From: Megaleporinus macrocephalus
Lineage: Eukaryota > Chordata > Actinopteri > Characiformes > Anostomidae
Assembly (NCBI GenBank): GCA_021613375.1
Contig: CM038727.1
Coordinates: forward strand, 7,752,942-7,816,941
Length of the DNA: 64,000 nucleotides
Reading direction: 5' to 3'
How positions within the stretch are numbered: the first letter of the stretch is position 1; each line of letters begins with the position of its first letter. Below the pieces are notes generated by a model. The model searched no databases and had not been told where the DNA came from. It saw nothing but the letters and a program-made list of their open reading frames with translations. Positions 46,265-58,916 of the stretch are shown here, one piece after another. A program made the translations under genes and the position numbers.

Positions 46265-49190
46265 TACAATACCACCACAGCTAGTATACTGTATGTATCA
46301 TCAACTACTAGTTAGCTCCAAGTAACAAGCACAGCTAACTTAACTGTTTGAGGGTGGAGCTTATTCACATTTTTTGTCTATGTCGACATATTCTGACTAT
46401 GTGATCATAGTGGTCTTGCTGTAAGCAATTTAATTAAATTGAGCTCACCAAAAAAGGGAAAACAGCTGATTCATTCTAAGTCAATGGGCCTCTACAACTG
46501 CATATGGCAGTAGGGAACCGTGACCCCTAAGCCTCGGCCCTCTCCCCCCTCCCCCCGCTCGAGTCTTCAGGGGGGGTAGTTTTGACAGTTTTGGGGTGGA
46601 ACATGGGCTTCCATCCTGACTCAACTAGCGGTGGTAGCCTAGCGCTAGCAAGCTGTTTCTCTAGCTAGGTTGCCACGGAAATAATCATGCAGTTAAGCCC
46701 GCCCACTCAGTGGGATGATATGATTGGTCAGTTTTACTGTCATTTGTCATGCTTGTCATTATCGCAACTTGACATATCAGGACTTTCATTAACTGTACAG
46801 GAGAAGAAAGAATTTTTAATTCCAGGTAGTTTTGGATCGTTCGTCAGGATATAAAGACAAGCAATGTAATAAAACAAGGTCACAATGTTTTAAAACGACA
46901 GTCGCAATATGTTCACAGCGCTCTTCATGAATGTTGCATGCCTCCACTCTGAGCTTCAGACAAGGTGAATGTCACTGGACCGTCTTCAGGGTGAACTTAA
47001 GACCATCTGTCACTGCTGGTTCCTGGGATATGAGAACGTTCTTGGTGTTGTCATTAGCCCCAGCAGCATGCTTTCAAACAGCTGGAGAGGCTATTTGCAG
47101 GAGCATGGTTGACCTGTATGATTCACACTGGCCTGTGGGCTGTACTTTGACCTATCTGGACCAGCGTGGCACCCTGTAAAGGCCATCCAGCAGGGGAGAG
47201 ATGCCACTGACTCCTTTATTACCCAACAGGATGCTGTGGGCCTCCTCTCTAGAAGCCTGGCCAGCTGTCTTAATTGTAGCCTTCTTGTGATTCCTTCTAT
47301 TTGGAATATACATAGAATCAGCTAGACTGTTGAATTAAAGTGATGAGCTGGCTCTTCATTGCAGTGTTTCTAAACTCCTTTAAACACTTACTGGACTGAT
47401 AATCTCCTGATATGTTTTATAGCACTTATAGATCATGTTTATATGGGTTTTTACCAAAATATGTAAAAATTCTCAATTTGTTGAGAATTCAATACTTAAA
47501 TGATAAGCCTGAAAACAGTAGAGTAGACAAGGGAGGTGGCACAGTCTGCATAAGTTAGTCTAACTTGATGCTGCATGGATTAAGAGTACAGGCAGAGATG
47601 GGGAGAGCATGAGAGTCCATAGGTGTGTCTCAAAACATGGTGAGGTGCCTACATAAACAGCATTTCACGTCATAGTACGGCGCTCCCAACACGTAGGCCG
47701 TCCCAATTCTTAAATACCTTAAACATGCTGTCTACTGAGAAACCTTATTTTGACCTGATTTTAATGAAGCATTGAACGCTTTCTCAGACAATCCCATGAT
47801 GAAATGCAGGCAGAACTTTTTCCCAACATGACGGACAAAAGCAGAGCTACTAGCGGTAAAGTCATCTTCACATGTAAGTTATACCAATATTCTGGTGTTT
47901 TAATGTGTTTCCTGCCGTACAGCCACACAAAACAGTATTTTATTTACAACTCTGTTACGAGTCGTTGATCATTATGCAGTTTTATACTCGAGCCATTAGC
48001 ATTTAGCATTTTTAAGCCTTGGACTATTGTTTTGGATAGCCAGCCAGTAGCTTAGCAACCAGCTAAACCACCGGTCGTGTGCTGCAGTGGGCGGGAACAA
48101 GCCGTGACGCAGTCTCTCTCTAACTAGAGCGTCTCAGTAATCTGTTTTATGAGGAGAGATGAGGAGAGAACACTGGTACTTACACAGCTACTACCTGGTC
48201 AGTGCTTTCTTATGCCTAGTTCACACTACACGATTTTAGCCTGTTTTTTTTTTTTTTGTAGATCGCTGACAAAAACCTCTGCTCGGAGGTAAATCGACGA
48301 CCACTCTGAGCTTGCTCAAGTTGAGTAGTGTGAACAGCCATGCTGCAAATATCTAGCATGTTTAATATCCAGGCCAGTCGGCGACTGTGAGTCAACAGCA
48401 GCGTCTAGCTACAGCCAATGGGATCACGTAGAGAGAGAACCGCAACAGTTCCACCGTGATGTTAGACACTATTGCTGCCGCCCCTGTCTTGTTTGGACAA
48501 GCCTGTAACAGGGATGCTACAATATCTTCACCTTTAATTGTGACATTAGTAACATTTCTCAGGTTATTGTTTCTACAGTTTCATTCTTTCAAGCTGTGAG
48601 AAATGATCACCGACATTCCTGTATCTTTTATTCATGTTACAGTTATTCATTACTGTTTCATTAGGGTGCTCTTCTCATTGAATTCTTTTCAAAGCCCATT
48701 CTGTCCGACTAGCTGTTACAGAAACATGTTATTAATGTTAGTAACTCTCTACAGTGAGCTTGTTTGTGCTGGCAAGGGAACAGATATCTGGTTTTAGTGA
48801 CAGAAATGCCTTCTGTTTATTATTTTTCCTAAATATAAATGGTGCAAACAAGAGAATTGAGCAGACTGGTAGGTTTATTTATTCACTATCAGACTGTTCC
48901 AAATTTAAATGTGGACTTTTAAGCTGATGTAATCTCTCCTCTCTTGATTCCAGGAGGAAAAAATGAATGAATCATAATGCTGAAATTACTGAAATGAACA
49001 GGAATAAAAAAATAAAAAACTACTGTAAATTGCATGTGCTTGGCCGTTTTGGTTTGAATTGGAATGTGTGATATAGTGTATGTCCAAAATTATCCAGGCA
49101 CATATTATAATTAGTGAATCCAACTTTATAGTTATTATAGCTGCTGATATGCTTTGGTAGAAAATGATGGAATAGGACTCTCTGAAAGTC
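46265..49190. other. Intergenic sequence, no gene seen
   Basis: Includes an A/T-rich stretch, a CpG-bearing part at 46500-46700 and 48000-48480, and a segment (48215-48345) with GTTCACACTACACGATTTT AGCCTG that resembles a dispersed fish element. The frame at 46931-47179 has no recognisable domain. Confidence 0.3.
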
Positions 49191-49199
49191 TCCTAGGTC

Positions 49200-49560
49200 A
49201 CTATGTCCAATGCCAAGCAACAGCTAGAGGGGTTTCAAGCCCCCAAACACTGGGCTGTGGAGCAGTGCAACTGGCATCCCTGGAATGATGGAGCTCCATT
49301 GTATACCTTAAATTGGAATGAGCTGTAGAGATCCAGAACTGATCATCCAGCATCAATACCAGACCTCTCTAATGCACTTGTGAGTGCTGAATACAATCAA
49401 ATCCTCACAGCAAAGTTCCAGCATTTACCACTGAACCTTCCCAGCACAGTAGAGGCTGTTACCGCAGAAGTGAGAGGACAAACATCTTATTAGTACCCTT
49501 CATTTCAGAAGATACTTTGGATGTGCAAGTGTCCACAAACTTTTGGACACATTGTGTCCA
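49200..49560 (+). pseudogene. Tc1-like transposase C-terminal fragment
   Basis: The plus strand reads in broken frames PKHWAVEQCNWHPWNDGAPL, then DLSNALVSAEYNQILTAKFQ and LPSTVEAVTAEVRGQTSY before a stop. This is the C-terminal end of a Tc1-like transposase. The terminal GTCCACAAACTTTTGGACAC at about 49531-49550 is the start of the inverted terminal repeat. Confidence 0.7.
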
Positions 49561-49798
49561 TCTAAAGATTCACTGATTTCTCCCAGGTGCAGATGGGACA
49601 GTGGGCCTGGTTGGGCCTGTGCTCAGGTGAGAGGGGGAGTCTGTAATGGGCAGATACTGCCGACTTGGCATACTTTCTAAATGTCAGAGGTAATCCTCTT
49701 ACGGGGACAAAGTGAGTGTTTTAAATGTCCATCTTCATATCAGTTCAGTCTCTTCTTCAGAATGAGTCACTTTTCCTTGAAGCATGCACTGTCATCCA

Positions 49799-49828
49799 GT
49801 TTCCATAGAGACCCGTCGCCATGGCAAC
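49799..49828 (+). promoter_or_regulatory. Pair of RFX X-box-like sites
   Basis: GTCGCCATGGCAAC at 49815-49828 differs by one base from the palindromic RFX X-box GTTGCCATGGCAAC. Two bases upstream GTTTCCATAGAGAC (49799-49812) is a second, weaker match. They sit in a non-repetitive island (about 49690-49980). RFX factors drive ciliary and some neural genes. No target gene is visible here, so an enhancer role is inference only. Confidence 0.5.
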
Positions 49829-50091
49829 CTCATTCCAATTCGGCAGCGGAGCACGAAGAGATGTTCTCTCCGAGAGGAGAGGAATCCACACTTCACAGCA
49901 TATGTTCTTATTACTGCCCTCATGAAACGAAGGTGTTAAGGAGAAAAAAAAGAGATGGATCAAATTAAGAAAACAGTTTGTGTAGACCTCTGATGTAGCT
50001 CCGAGCATATTTGCACGATTAGGAGCCATGAGGTCCATCACGTTCTCACCCAGTCAATATCTAAAGGCTCCAGATCCATAGTGCCCAATAG

Positions 50092-52190
50092 CTCACATTC
50101 TCCAACAAATATCCACAAACCCAAACATTCGGTTGGTGTGGTGAGAAGTTTCTACAATATTCTCCCTCATTTACATTTTCTTCAGTAATAAGCACAGCCT
50201 GAAGGCCAAAGGACACCAACCCAACATTCTTCAACAAATATCCACAAACCCAAACATTCAGTGGGTGTGGTCAGAAGTTTCTACAATATTCTCCCTAATT
50301 CAGATTTTCTTTAATAACAAGCACCACCTGAAGGCCAAAGGACACCAACCCAACATTCTCCTAACAAATATCCACAAACCCAAACATTTGGTTGGTGTGG
50401 TCAAAAGTTTCTACAATATTCTCCCTAATTCAGATTTTCTTTACTAACAAGCACAGCCTAAAGACCAAAGAACACCAACCCAACATTCTCCAACAAATAT
50501 CCACAAACCCAAACATTCGGTTGGTGTGGTCAGAGGTTTCTACAATATTCTCCCTAATTCACATTTTCTTCAGTAACAAGCACAGCCTAAAGACCAAAGA
50601 ACATCAACCCAACATTCTCCAACAAATATCCACAAACCCAAACATTCAGTGGGTGTGGTCAGACGTTTCTACAATATTCTCCTTAATTCACATTTTCTTC
50701 AGTAATAAGCACCACCTGAAGGCCAAAGGACACCAACCCAACATTCTCCAACAAATATCCACAAACCCAAACATTCGGTTGGTGTGGTCAAAAGTTTCTA
50801 CAATATTCTCCCTAATTCAGATTTTATTTAATAACAAGCACCACCTGAAGGCCAAAGGACACCAACCCAACATTCTCCAACAAATATCCACAAACCCAAA
50901 CATTCAGTGGGTGAGGTCAGACGTTTCTACAATATTCTCCTTAATTCACATTTTCTTCAGTAATGAGAACCACCTGAAGGCCAAAGGACACCAACCCAAC
51001 ATTCTCCAACAAATATCCACAAACCCAAACATTCGGTTGGTGTGGTCAAAAGTTTCTACAATATTCTCCCTAATTCAGATTTTCTTTACTAAGAAGCACA
51101 GCCTAAAGACCAAAGAACACCAACCCAACATTCTCCAACAAATATCCACAAACCCAAACATTCGGTTGGTGTGGTCAGAAGTTTCTACAATATTCTCCCT
51201 AATTCAGATTTTCTTTAATAACAAGCACCACCTGAAGGCCAAAGGACACCAACCCAACATTCTCCAACAAATATCCACAAACCCAAACATTCAGTGGGTG
51301 AGGTCAGACGTTTCTACAATATTCTCCTTAATTCACATTTTCTTCAGTAATGAGAACCACCTGAAGGCCAAAGGACACCAACCCAACATTCTCCAACAAA
51401 TATCCACAAACCCAAACATTCGGTTGGTGTGGTCAAAAGTTTCTACAATATTCTCCCTAATTCAGATTTTCTTTACTAAGAAGCACAGCCTAAAGACCAA
51501 AGAACACCAACCCAACATTCTCCAACAAATATCCACAAACCCAAACATTTGGTTGGTGTGGTCAGAAGTTTCTACAATATTCTCCCTAATTCAGATTTTC
51601 TTTACTAACAAGCACAGCCTAAAGACCAAAGAACACCAACCCAACATTCTCCAACAAATATCCACAAACCCAAACATTCGGTTGGTGTGGTCAGAAGTTT
51701 CTACAATATTCTCCCTAATTCAGATTTTCTTTAATAACAAGCACCACCTGAAGGCCAAAGGACACCAACCCAACATTCTCCAACAAATATCCACAAACCC
51801 AAACATTCAGTGGGTGAGGTCAGACGTTTCTACAATATTCTCCTTAATTCACATTTTCTTCAGTAATGAGAACCACCTGAAGGCCAAAGGACACCAACCC
51901 AACATTCTCCAACAAATATCCACAAACCCAAACATTCAGTTGGTGTGGTCAGAAGTTTCTACAATATTCTCCCTAATTCAGATTTTCTTTAATAACAAGC
52001 ACAGCCTAAAGACTAAAGAACACCAACCCAACATTCTCCAACAAATATCCACAAATGCAAACATTTGGCTGGTGTGGTCAGAAGTTTCTACAATATTCTC
52101 CCTAATTCAGATTTTCTTTAATAACAAGCACAGCCTAAAGACCAAAGAACACCAACCCAACATTCTCCAACAAATATCCACAAAGCCAAA
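50092..52190 (+). repeat. Satellite-like array of 129-base units with higher-order structure
   Basis: About 16 units of 129 bases, such as CAACAAATATCCACAAACCC, AAACATTCGGTTGGTGTGGT, AGTTTCTACAATATTCTCCC and AAGGCCAAAGGACACCAACC. Unit types recur as a trimer (387 bases): for example the third-variant units near 50905, 51292 and 51808 are nearly identical, and so are their neighbours. As 129 is 43 codons and the consensus has no stop in one frame, the plus strand is open for 607 codons (50392-52215), repeating VSTIFSLIQIFF and HQPNILQQISTNPN. The frame is cut on the left by a one-base insertion in the unit near 50358. I read it as noncoding. Confidence 0.9.
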
Positions 52191-52199
52191 AAAAACCTT

Positions 52200-53505
52200 G
52201 CTTGGACTACCTTGAACATAAAGTTCTTGGTCTCTGCTTGGACGCATGATTGGTCAACATTATGTAGTGATGATGTAAACCATATTGAAACATTGTGGTT
52301 TATAGTGGCCAGTTAAGTCCATGTGCACTGTCCTTAAAGGTGTAATTAGTACAATTTTAGTTTAAAGCTTTCCAAAATGAACTAAAATGAAACCAAATGT
52401 AAGAAAATTAATATATACAGACAAATAATCAAAACTATAATTTAAGAAGTCTGTGTATTGTTAGCATGCTAACCCGCTACGACTGGCGGCCCATCCTCTC
52501 TCATAAAACCACTTTGTACCTCAAGAGGCGATAGTACGTTACTGTAGCGTTGCGTGGAATCAGTCCAACATGAGAGGATGAAGAAGTAGTGTTGCTGAAA
52601 CCATGGGTTGGACACGGAGGAGCGAAGTGCCAACAGAAGCCCCAGAAAACAGCCTCGATTCTATTCTGGTCAGCTTCTATCCACTGAATCCACAGTAGGT
52701 CTTACATAACGTTTACACGCTTCACTGATATAGCTGTGCGCTGCCTGGAGAAGACAGGCAAGAAGCTTATATAAAGACACTTGCAGAACTCTCACTAACT
52801 TGCTAGAGGAGAAATGGGAAAGGGGGGGGGGTGCTCACTTTGAACAAAAAGCAAATGATCTTACAGCTGAGTGAATGCCTTTGTCTATTTTCAGACATGC
52901 AGCTCACATGACTTTATTTTCCCCAAAGACATCTATGAAGAAGTCATCGTGGACTCTTTGCATGCATAATTTTCAGCCATTAGAGTGTTACAGAGTGTTA
53001 CAGTTCTCCACTAAGAGCTCTGTAGGATGCTTATCAAGAGGATTTTTCTGGGCCGGTCAAAGTCAGTTCATCCAATAAGGGCCTACAACATCCTGCTAAT
53101 GTATAACACCAACTCAGAAACAAGTTCATACCCTCTTAAGAGTGTACAAAGGGGTTCTTTGGAGTGTCATCAGAGAACCACTCTTAGGCCCCTGAAGAAT
53201 CTCGCAATGGATCATCATAGCCTCTTAACACTGCAGGCCTATTATGTCATAAGGCTTATTGCGCAGCACCTACAAGGACTACAACGCAAACTAACTGCTA
53301 TTCTTAGGTTATAGAAGTTTGTGATAAAAGTTTTGACAAACTAGCAAAATTCCCAATGAGCAACTGACCATTTGCAGATTGTGTCTTCTTGGCCGACCAC
53401 TTCTTCTTCCTGTCTACTGCTTTTATTGGTGGTCTATGTGAAAATGCATTTCTAGGTGTGCCATCATTTGCAGTTTTAATTAAAAGGTGGCCAGTGGTGG
53501 GCTGG
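52200..53505. other. Intergenic sequence, no gene seen
   Basis: Short open frames only. A C-rich and G-rich patch at 52822-52836 and a unique-looking stretch at 52480-52800 are the only notable parts. Confidence 0.3.
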
Positions 53506-53506
53506 A

Positions 53507-53810
53507 GTGGGCAGTCGTGGACTAGAGGTTTGGGAACCAGCTTTGTGACCCAAGGGTCACAGGTTCAATTCCCTTAAAACTGACAGGATACAACTGGAGT
53601 GCCTCGGAGCATGGCATCTAACCCCCAACTGCTTTCTGGGTGCTGTGGATAGGGCTGCCCACCACTCTGCACATGTGTGCTAACTGCCTCCTAGTGTACA
53701 TGTTCACTAGTGTGCATGTTCACTAGTGTGCGTGCGTGTATGTGTGTGTTTCACTGCATGGATGGGTTAAATACCGAGGTCAAACTCCTCTGTGTGCAAA
53801 CACAACTGAC
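53507..53810 (+). mobile_element. tRNA-derived SINE
   Basis: The head GGGCAGTCGTGGACTAGAGG has a B-box-like AGGTTCAATTCC at 53561-53572. Then follow CCAACTGCTTTCTGGGTGCT, GATAGGGCTGCCCACCACTC and a GTGTGTTTCACTGCATGGAT tail. Same family as 18360-18628, here on the plus strand, with a GTGTGC expansion. Confidence 0.8.
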
Positions 53811-53814
53811 AAAT

Positions 53815-54360
53815 AGTTCTCAATTTTAAAGTTACACAACTCTTTGTACAAGATGATGAGTCGTCTTCAGAACTCCACACCAACTAACACCAGTCTTAGC
53901 ACTGGGTCATCTGAGTGGGCAGCCCTTGTTGCTTGAACCTGCATCTTATTAGATATGAAAACCTACCACTTTTACATCCAGTGGCTAAACGATTTCCTTG
54001 ATTTGGTTCATGTAAACGTGGTTGTTGCTTCATATTGACTGGACTTCATAGTTGATCTTTCATAGTTGATTTTTCACTCCCGTGTAGATGTCCAGTTATT
54101 ATTATTTATTTATTTTCCCCCCAATGTACTGTTGAATGTTCCTTCTTGCTACTAAATCTTTTGCTACAGATGCTACCAGGAGCCCTGTGTTGAAAATCTG
54201 ATATATAAACCAACATTTGCAACCATGTTAACGTTATCAGATTTCAGATTATCAAGTCCCAGTGAACCTAGAATAAAATATTATGCACAATAGTTTTCAT
54301 GATGCTAAACTTGAGTGTTTTATTAAACGTCCAGCAAAGCTTGAATAAAAAATATAAGAT
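53815..54360. other. Intergenic sequence, no feature seen
   Basis: Mixed AT-rich sequence. Confidence 0.3.
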
Positions 54361-54361
54361 G

Positions 54362-54585
54362 TTGATGTCCAATGAATAACAAGTATGTCCAAAATGGCAA
54401 ACTTCTAAAAGAGGCTCTTTACATTTAATGTAAGGCAATGGGACCAGAACTTTTTAAATTTTCCAAGCTATTTTCTAGCATTTCTTTTGGTCCATCCACC
54501 CTGAAATTGTCACACAATATAAACGCCAGCTAAAATTGTCAAAAATGGAGAGACGTTTCTTATTGGACAGCAACGATACGAATAT
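54362..54585 (+). mobile_element. Full-length MITE, CGTCGCTGTCCAATG family
   Basis: Starts TGTTGATGTCCAATGAATAA and ends TTCTTATTGGACAGCAACGA. The core contains TTTAATGTAAGGCAATGGGA and TTGGTCCATCCACCCTGAAA. About 220 bases, with no coding capacity. Confidence 0.8.
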
Positions 54586-55344
54586 AGTTTAAGGTTAAGA
54601 GTTTACATGAAAAGGAGAGAAATAAGGTGAAATATGTTGGTCATTTATTGGTCAATGGAACTTTTATTCAAATGGTTTACTTAGTATGTGTTTAGAGTTT
54701 ACCTGCAAAAACAAGACTCACCTAAATAAACCATTAGGTTACCTATAGAATTTAGTTTTCCAGGGTCTTTAACAGGTGTTACATTATAGGGTGTAATTTG
54801 AATTTAGTAAAGCCTAAAGAATTGGATATATTTCCACGAACACTATAATTTCTTATTATGTTCAACAATATTTCATCAATATTCTGCACAGCTTGCCAAA
54901 CTCCTCAATACTGTAGCTACAAAGGAACACATGTGTGGGTAAAGCAAGGCATGACTGTATCTTTTACAAAAGTGGTTCTATTATTGTTCCAAAAATACCT
55001 TTTTGGCCCGCTTATTCTAAATTAGGGGTATTTAATTAGAAGTCAGTGGGTTCAGTTATAGAGAATTTCCTCAGGCCGGTCCGGTCCGTCATCATTTCTA
55101 ACTTGTGTTATGATTCAGTGCTGTATCCTGTATACTGAGGTAGCCTAGTATCAGCACCTTATACCATCAGCTACTGAAACACCACAAATACCCTTCAGTA
55201 TATTTCAGTATATTTACTGTTTAAATACTGAACTGGATAAACAAAATTATAAATTTCTAATAAATGTTTTTAACTCACCTCAAGTAACAATAAGAGCTAC
55301 ATAAAAAAACAGAATGCTTTTGAAAAACGTGCATCTTAGAGTGT

Positions 55345-55600
55345 TTATTTATCGTCGCTGTCCAATGAAAAACAAGTATTTCCAAAACTGCAGCTTTACA
55401 GGAGAGACCAAAAACATACTTTACTTTTAATGAAAGACAATGGAACCCAATTTTTTTTCAAGCTGCTTTGGAGCACTTCTATTGGTCCATTCATCATGAA
55501 ATTTTAACACAATGTGAATTACAATTGGCTTGTTCAACTGAAATAGTAAACTCAAAATCTACAAAAATGAAGATACATGTTTTTATTGGACAGTGACGTT
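55345..55600 (+). mobile_element. Full-length MITE, best copy of the CGTCGCTGTCCAATG family
   Basis: The left end CGTCGCTGTCCAATGAAAAA (55355) and the right end TTTTTATTGGACAGTGACG (to about 55597) are inverted repeats, flanked by TTAT on both sides. Core text is TTTACAGGAGAGACCAAAAA, CTTTTAATGAAAGACAATGG, ATTGGTCCATTCATCATGAA and CACAATGTGAATTACA. About 245 bases. At least nine further copies or pieces lie in this window. Confidence 0.85.
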
Positions 55601-56049
55601 ATAGAAACAATAAATAAAACGTTTCGGTTTTTTTTTCGATATGTTAAAAAGTTTCAGTTCATTTCTGGTTAAACAGTCAGTTTTTGTTGTTAACTTTTCT
55701 TTTTTAGAGCACGTTATTCTCTGTGACTTGCTTCCTGTGTGCTCACTGCACTCTTGAATATGCACAGACCTGATTGGCGCGCCTTTGGTGATCCTACAAT
55801 GCACGTGATTGGTCTGTGAGTTTATTGCACCGCAAAGCTCGTATACTGTAAAAACATCAGAAAAGATCCGCCACCTAAAATAAATACTATCGAAATGAAA
55901 TCCTTCTCAATAGTTTATCGCTTTGAGTCCCCATTGGACAACGTCTGGGTCCAGACTATTAGTGACCTCTGTTCTAAATAGTGTACAGTAAAAAAAACTA
56001 TAGAATTTTGAAACTGTATTTAAGAAGACAAGCAAGCATCATGTGGCAT

Positions 56050-56500
56050 GTATTGTGTGACTAACTATTTCTCTCTTATTTTGTTTACGTCTGCCAGGGT
56101 GCAGCGTTATGTCTGGGGCTGCATGTGCCGGAGTGGCACACTACCCTGCTTTCTGTTGGGGAGCTTTTGTGTGGGAAAGTTTCCGAGCGAAAGTGGGGCA
56201 TGTTCTCCTGCGCTGACTCCGCCAGCCCTTGGGGGCTGATTATTCAGTACGAGTGTTGAGAGTGTTGAGAAAGAAGCTTCCGGGGGGCTCCAGCCCTCCC
56301 TTTTCTACCTTGCCTCCTCTCCCTCGAATCCTGGCTTTGGAGCTGGGCTTTGCACCCCAATCGCGCAGCATCTTGTAGCGTGACGTCCTGCTGAAGCTTT
56401 TAGCTTGGCAAAGCATCTGAGGCAGAATCGGCCAAGTGGAGGTGGAACAGCTTTCTCTCGAATTCAAGAAATGTGTCTGAATGTTCACAAACACAATGCC
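56050..56500. other. Non-repetitive GC-richer island, candidate conserved noncoding DNA
   Basis: Unique, with CpGs and no transposon features. The frame at 56048-56239 has no recognisable domain. Candidate regulatory DNA only. Confidence 0.25.
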
Positions 56501-56569
56501 CTACTAAAATGTTGGCAGCCTGTGTGGTAAAAAAAAAAAAACATTCTTTATGGCTTTTCTTGTTGACTT

Positions 56570-57215
56570 AATATTTTGAGCAGCCTCTATTTGCAACGAT
56601 AATAATGCAATGATTAGTCTTCTCCTGTATTGCCTAATGAGACAATGACAAGAGATCTGAGACCATTTCTCCATTCAGAATCTCTCCAGATCCTTCAGAG
56701 ATTCTAAGATCTACAATAATTGAATCTCTTCTTCAGCTCATCCCACAGGTCTGAGGACTGGGATGACCAAGACACAACCTGGATTCTGTGGTCAGTGAAC
56801 CATTTTTGTGTTGATCCTGAGGTGGGCTTTGGATCAATGTCATCCTGGAATATCCAGCAATAGCCCAGATTAAGCTTCCTGCCTGAGGCAGTCGGCTTTT
56901 GAACAGATCTGCTGGTACTTCTTGGAGTAGGATGATATAATGTATTTGAACAAGTTGTCCAAGGGCTTTGGAAGAAAAACACAATATCTCACAAGATCAC
57001 AGATCCACCACTATATACCTCACAGTGGGGATGAGGTATCTTTAGGTCCATGCCAAACCCACCTTTGGTGCCAAAAAGCTCTATTTTGGTCTCATCTGAT
57101 CATAGACCACAGTCCCAGTGGAGGTTCTGCTACACTGTAGATGCTTATGTTTGTTGACAAAGACTTTCTTCTGGCAACAGTAATTTCGGAGACGTTCTAA
57201 TGCTAACACCTAATA
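56570..57215 (-). pseudogene. Decayed Tc1-like transposon
   Basis: On the minus strand: FQDDIDPKPTSGSTQKWFTD, HRIQVVSWSSQSSDL then WDELKKRF, the catalytic DN...SPDLN...E region of a Tc1-like transposase. About five residues (NPIEN) are deleted between DL and WDEL. Upstream text (near 57000-57100) is broken and the 5' part is unclear. Confidence 0.8.
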
Positions 57216-57219
57216 TCTG

Positions 57220-58435
57220 CATTTCACAGCTGTGATGTTTAAAGATTTCTTTGATATCTATATATAAACATGGATCATTTTCATGGCAGACAGCAAACGG
57301 TTCAGCTATTTTTTGTAGACATTTTCAGATTTTTGCATCAATGTTTTGTGCTTTCTGGTCTTTCTCATAGTGACAGCTAGTTAAGGGAATTTGAGTCGTG
57401 AAGTTATGGCTGACCTTTTAAAGGTGTAATATGGGATGCTAATCCAATATAATATCAAATTTTGTTAGCTGTTCACTTGAGGCACCAGCAAGGAAACGGC
57501 TGCACCATTTAAGGTGGAAAAAGTGGGAAAATTCAGCTTAATGGACAGTTGAAAGAGATTAAAAGAGATGAGGAGGGTGCTCTGTTTCTGCTGGACTAGT
57601 GAGGAACTAATGTTTGCTATTTCAGAAAACCACCACCAAGGTCAGTATTGTTTTGTCCTATTTAATAATGTTTATAATAGCTAGTTTGCATCGTAGCAAG
57701 AGTAGCGACAGTTTAGTTAGTTACATTGCTTGTGTCATTGTTTGCTTTGAGATTATATTATGGTTTTTGACTGCACAATGTTTGCAAATGGATATATGGC
57801 CACAAAGATCTAAAAAAACAAATACATTTGCATTACTTTGGCAATGTATTTGATTACATATAAGTGCATTGGGAACAAATGGTTTCGAATAGCATTTAAA
57901 AAGAACACACACACACTCATCCGTATGCTCAGGCACATACAAACAAACACACAAACTCTGGCTTGGGGTCAGGTTAATTTTTCAGCAGCTCCGTGGATTG
58001 GGTTTCGAGGAGAATGGACATCTAGGGCATTGGTTTCAGAAGTGAGAGCTGCCTCTACAGTCAGTGGGTGTTAAATCCACAGCCAAGCGGGACAGTTGGC
58101 CCTGATTTTCCATAATAATCATATTTCAAGCACCAAAACAGTTTGTCCACCTGAGTGAAACCTTATTTTCAAAAGAGATATTAAGAATTTCGAAGGATTA
58201 AGAATTTATTAATAAAAGGATGTTGTTGTCCTTTACATTTTTACCAACATGCCACATTTATTCACTTCCAAACGAATGGGAAACAGTCCGAAAGCATGTT
58301 TCATATCGTGTACTATACTGCCCACTACTTTCAAATTCCCTTCCGTTCATTTCCACCGAGGTCCTGCAGCTCCCTGCTCGACACTGATGCTGAGTAAGGA
58401 AGGCAGACAGAACAGAATGAAGGTGCGTTGCACAT
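57220..58435. other. Intergenic sequence, no gene seen
   Basis: AT-rich. A single terminus of the foldback family (GCTGCACCATTTAAGGTGGA) is at 57501-57520. Confidence 0.35.
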
Positions 58436-58439
58436 AAAG

Positions 58440-58690
58440 AGACACTGGTGCCCTCAGAACATTGGAGAAGAAAAGAAAAGAGAAGGCTCAAGACAGTTTA
58501 TCTGTGTGTGCGTGCTGGGGACTCACTCGCTGCAATCAATGTGCCAAGCCTTGGTTCTTTAAGCTGCTGGGAGATGTGCTTGTCTGGATCAATGAGCGGG
58601 AGCCAGCAGCCTATTATCCACTAAATCTCATTAAAGCAAAGCAAGACGACAGAAACTACTGAGAGGAGGAGAAAGACAGTGTAGTGTAGT
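58440..58690. other. Non-repetitive island, candidate conserved noncoding DNA
   Basis: Contains an NFI-like half-palindrome TGCCAAGCCTTGGTT (58540-58554) and TCGCTGCAATCAATGTG. No exon recognised in any frame. Candidate enhancer only. Confidence 0.3.
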
Positions 58691-58916
58691 GTGTGTGCAG
58701 ACTACATAAATGACAGACAAGGAGCAACTTCAAAAGGAAGGAGAATTGGTGATCTCCCCCTGTCAGCGCTTACTCATGCAATACACAAGCGAATGTGAAT
58801 GTAAATGAAAATATTTTTTTTTCACTGCAGCGTCAGGCACACTAACCCATATCTAATACAGTAGCATATCTAATGTTTGCTTAATAATTTAGAAATTAGG
58901 CCTCAAATTTGGAAAA

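Noticed and set aside
46931..47179. Short frame as a coding exon
   Set aside because: No recognisable domain, no paired splice sites and no neighbouring exons.
50392..52215. 607-codon open frame taken as a protein gene
   Set aside because: It is a tandem satellite with a unit that is a multiple of three. The frame is an accident of the unit, is cut by a one-base insertion on the left, and shows no known domain, promoter or splice signals.
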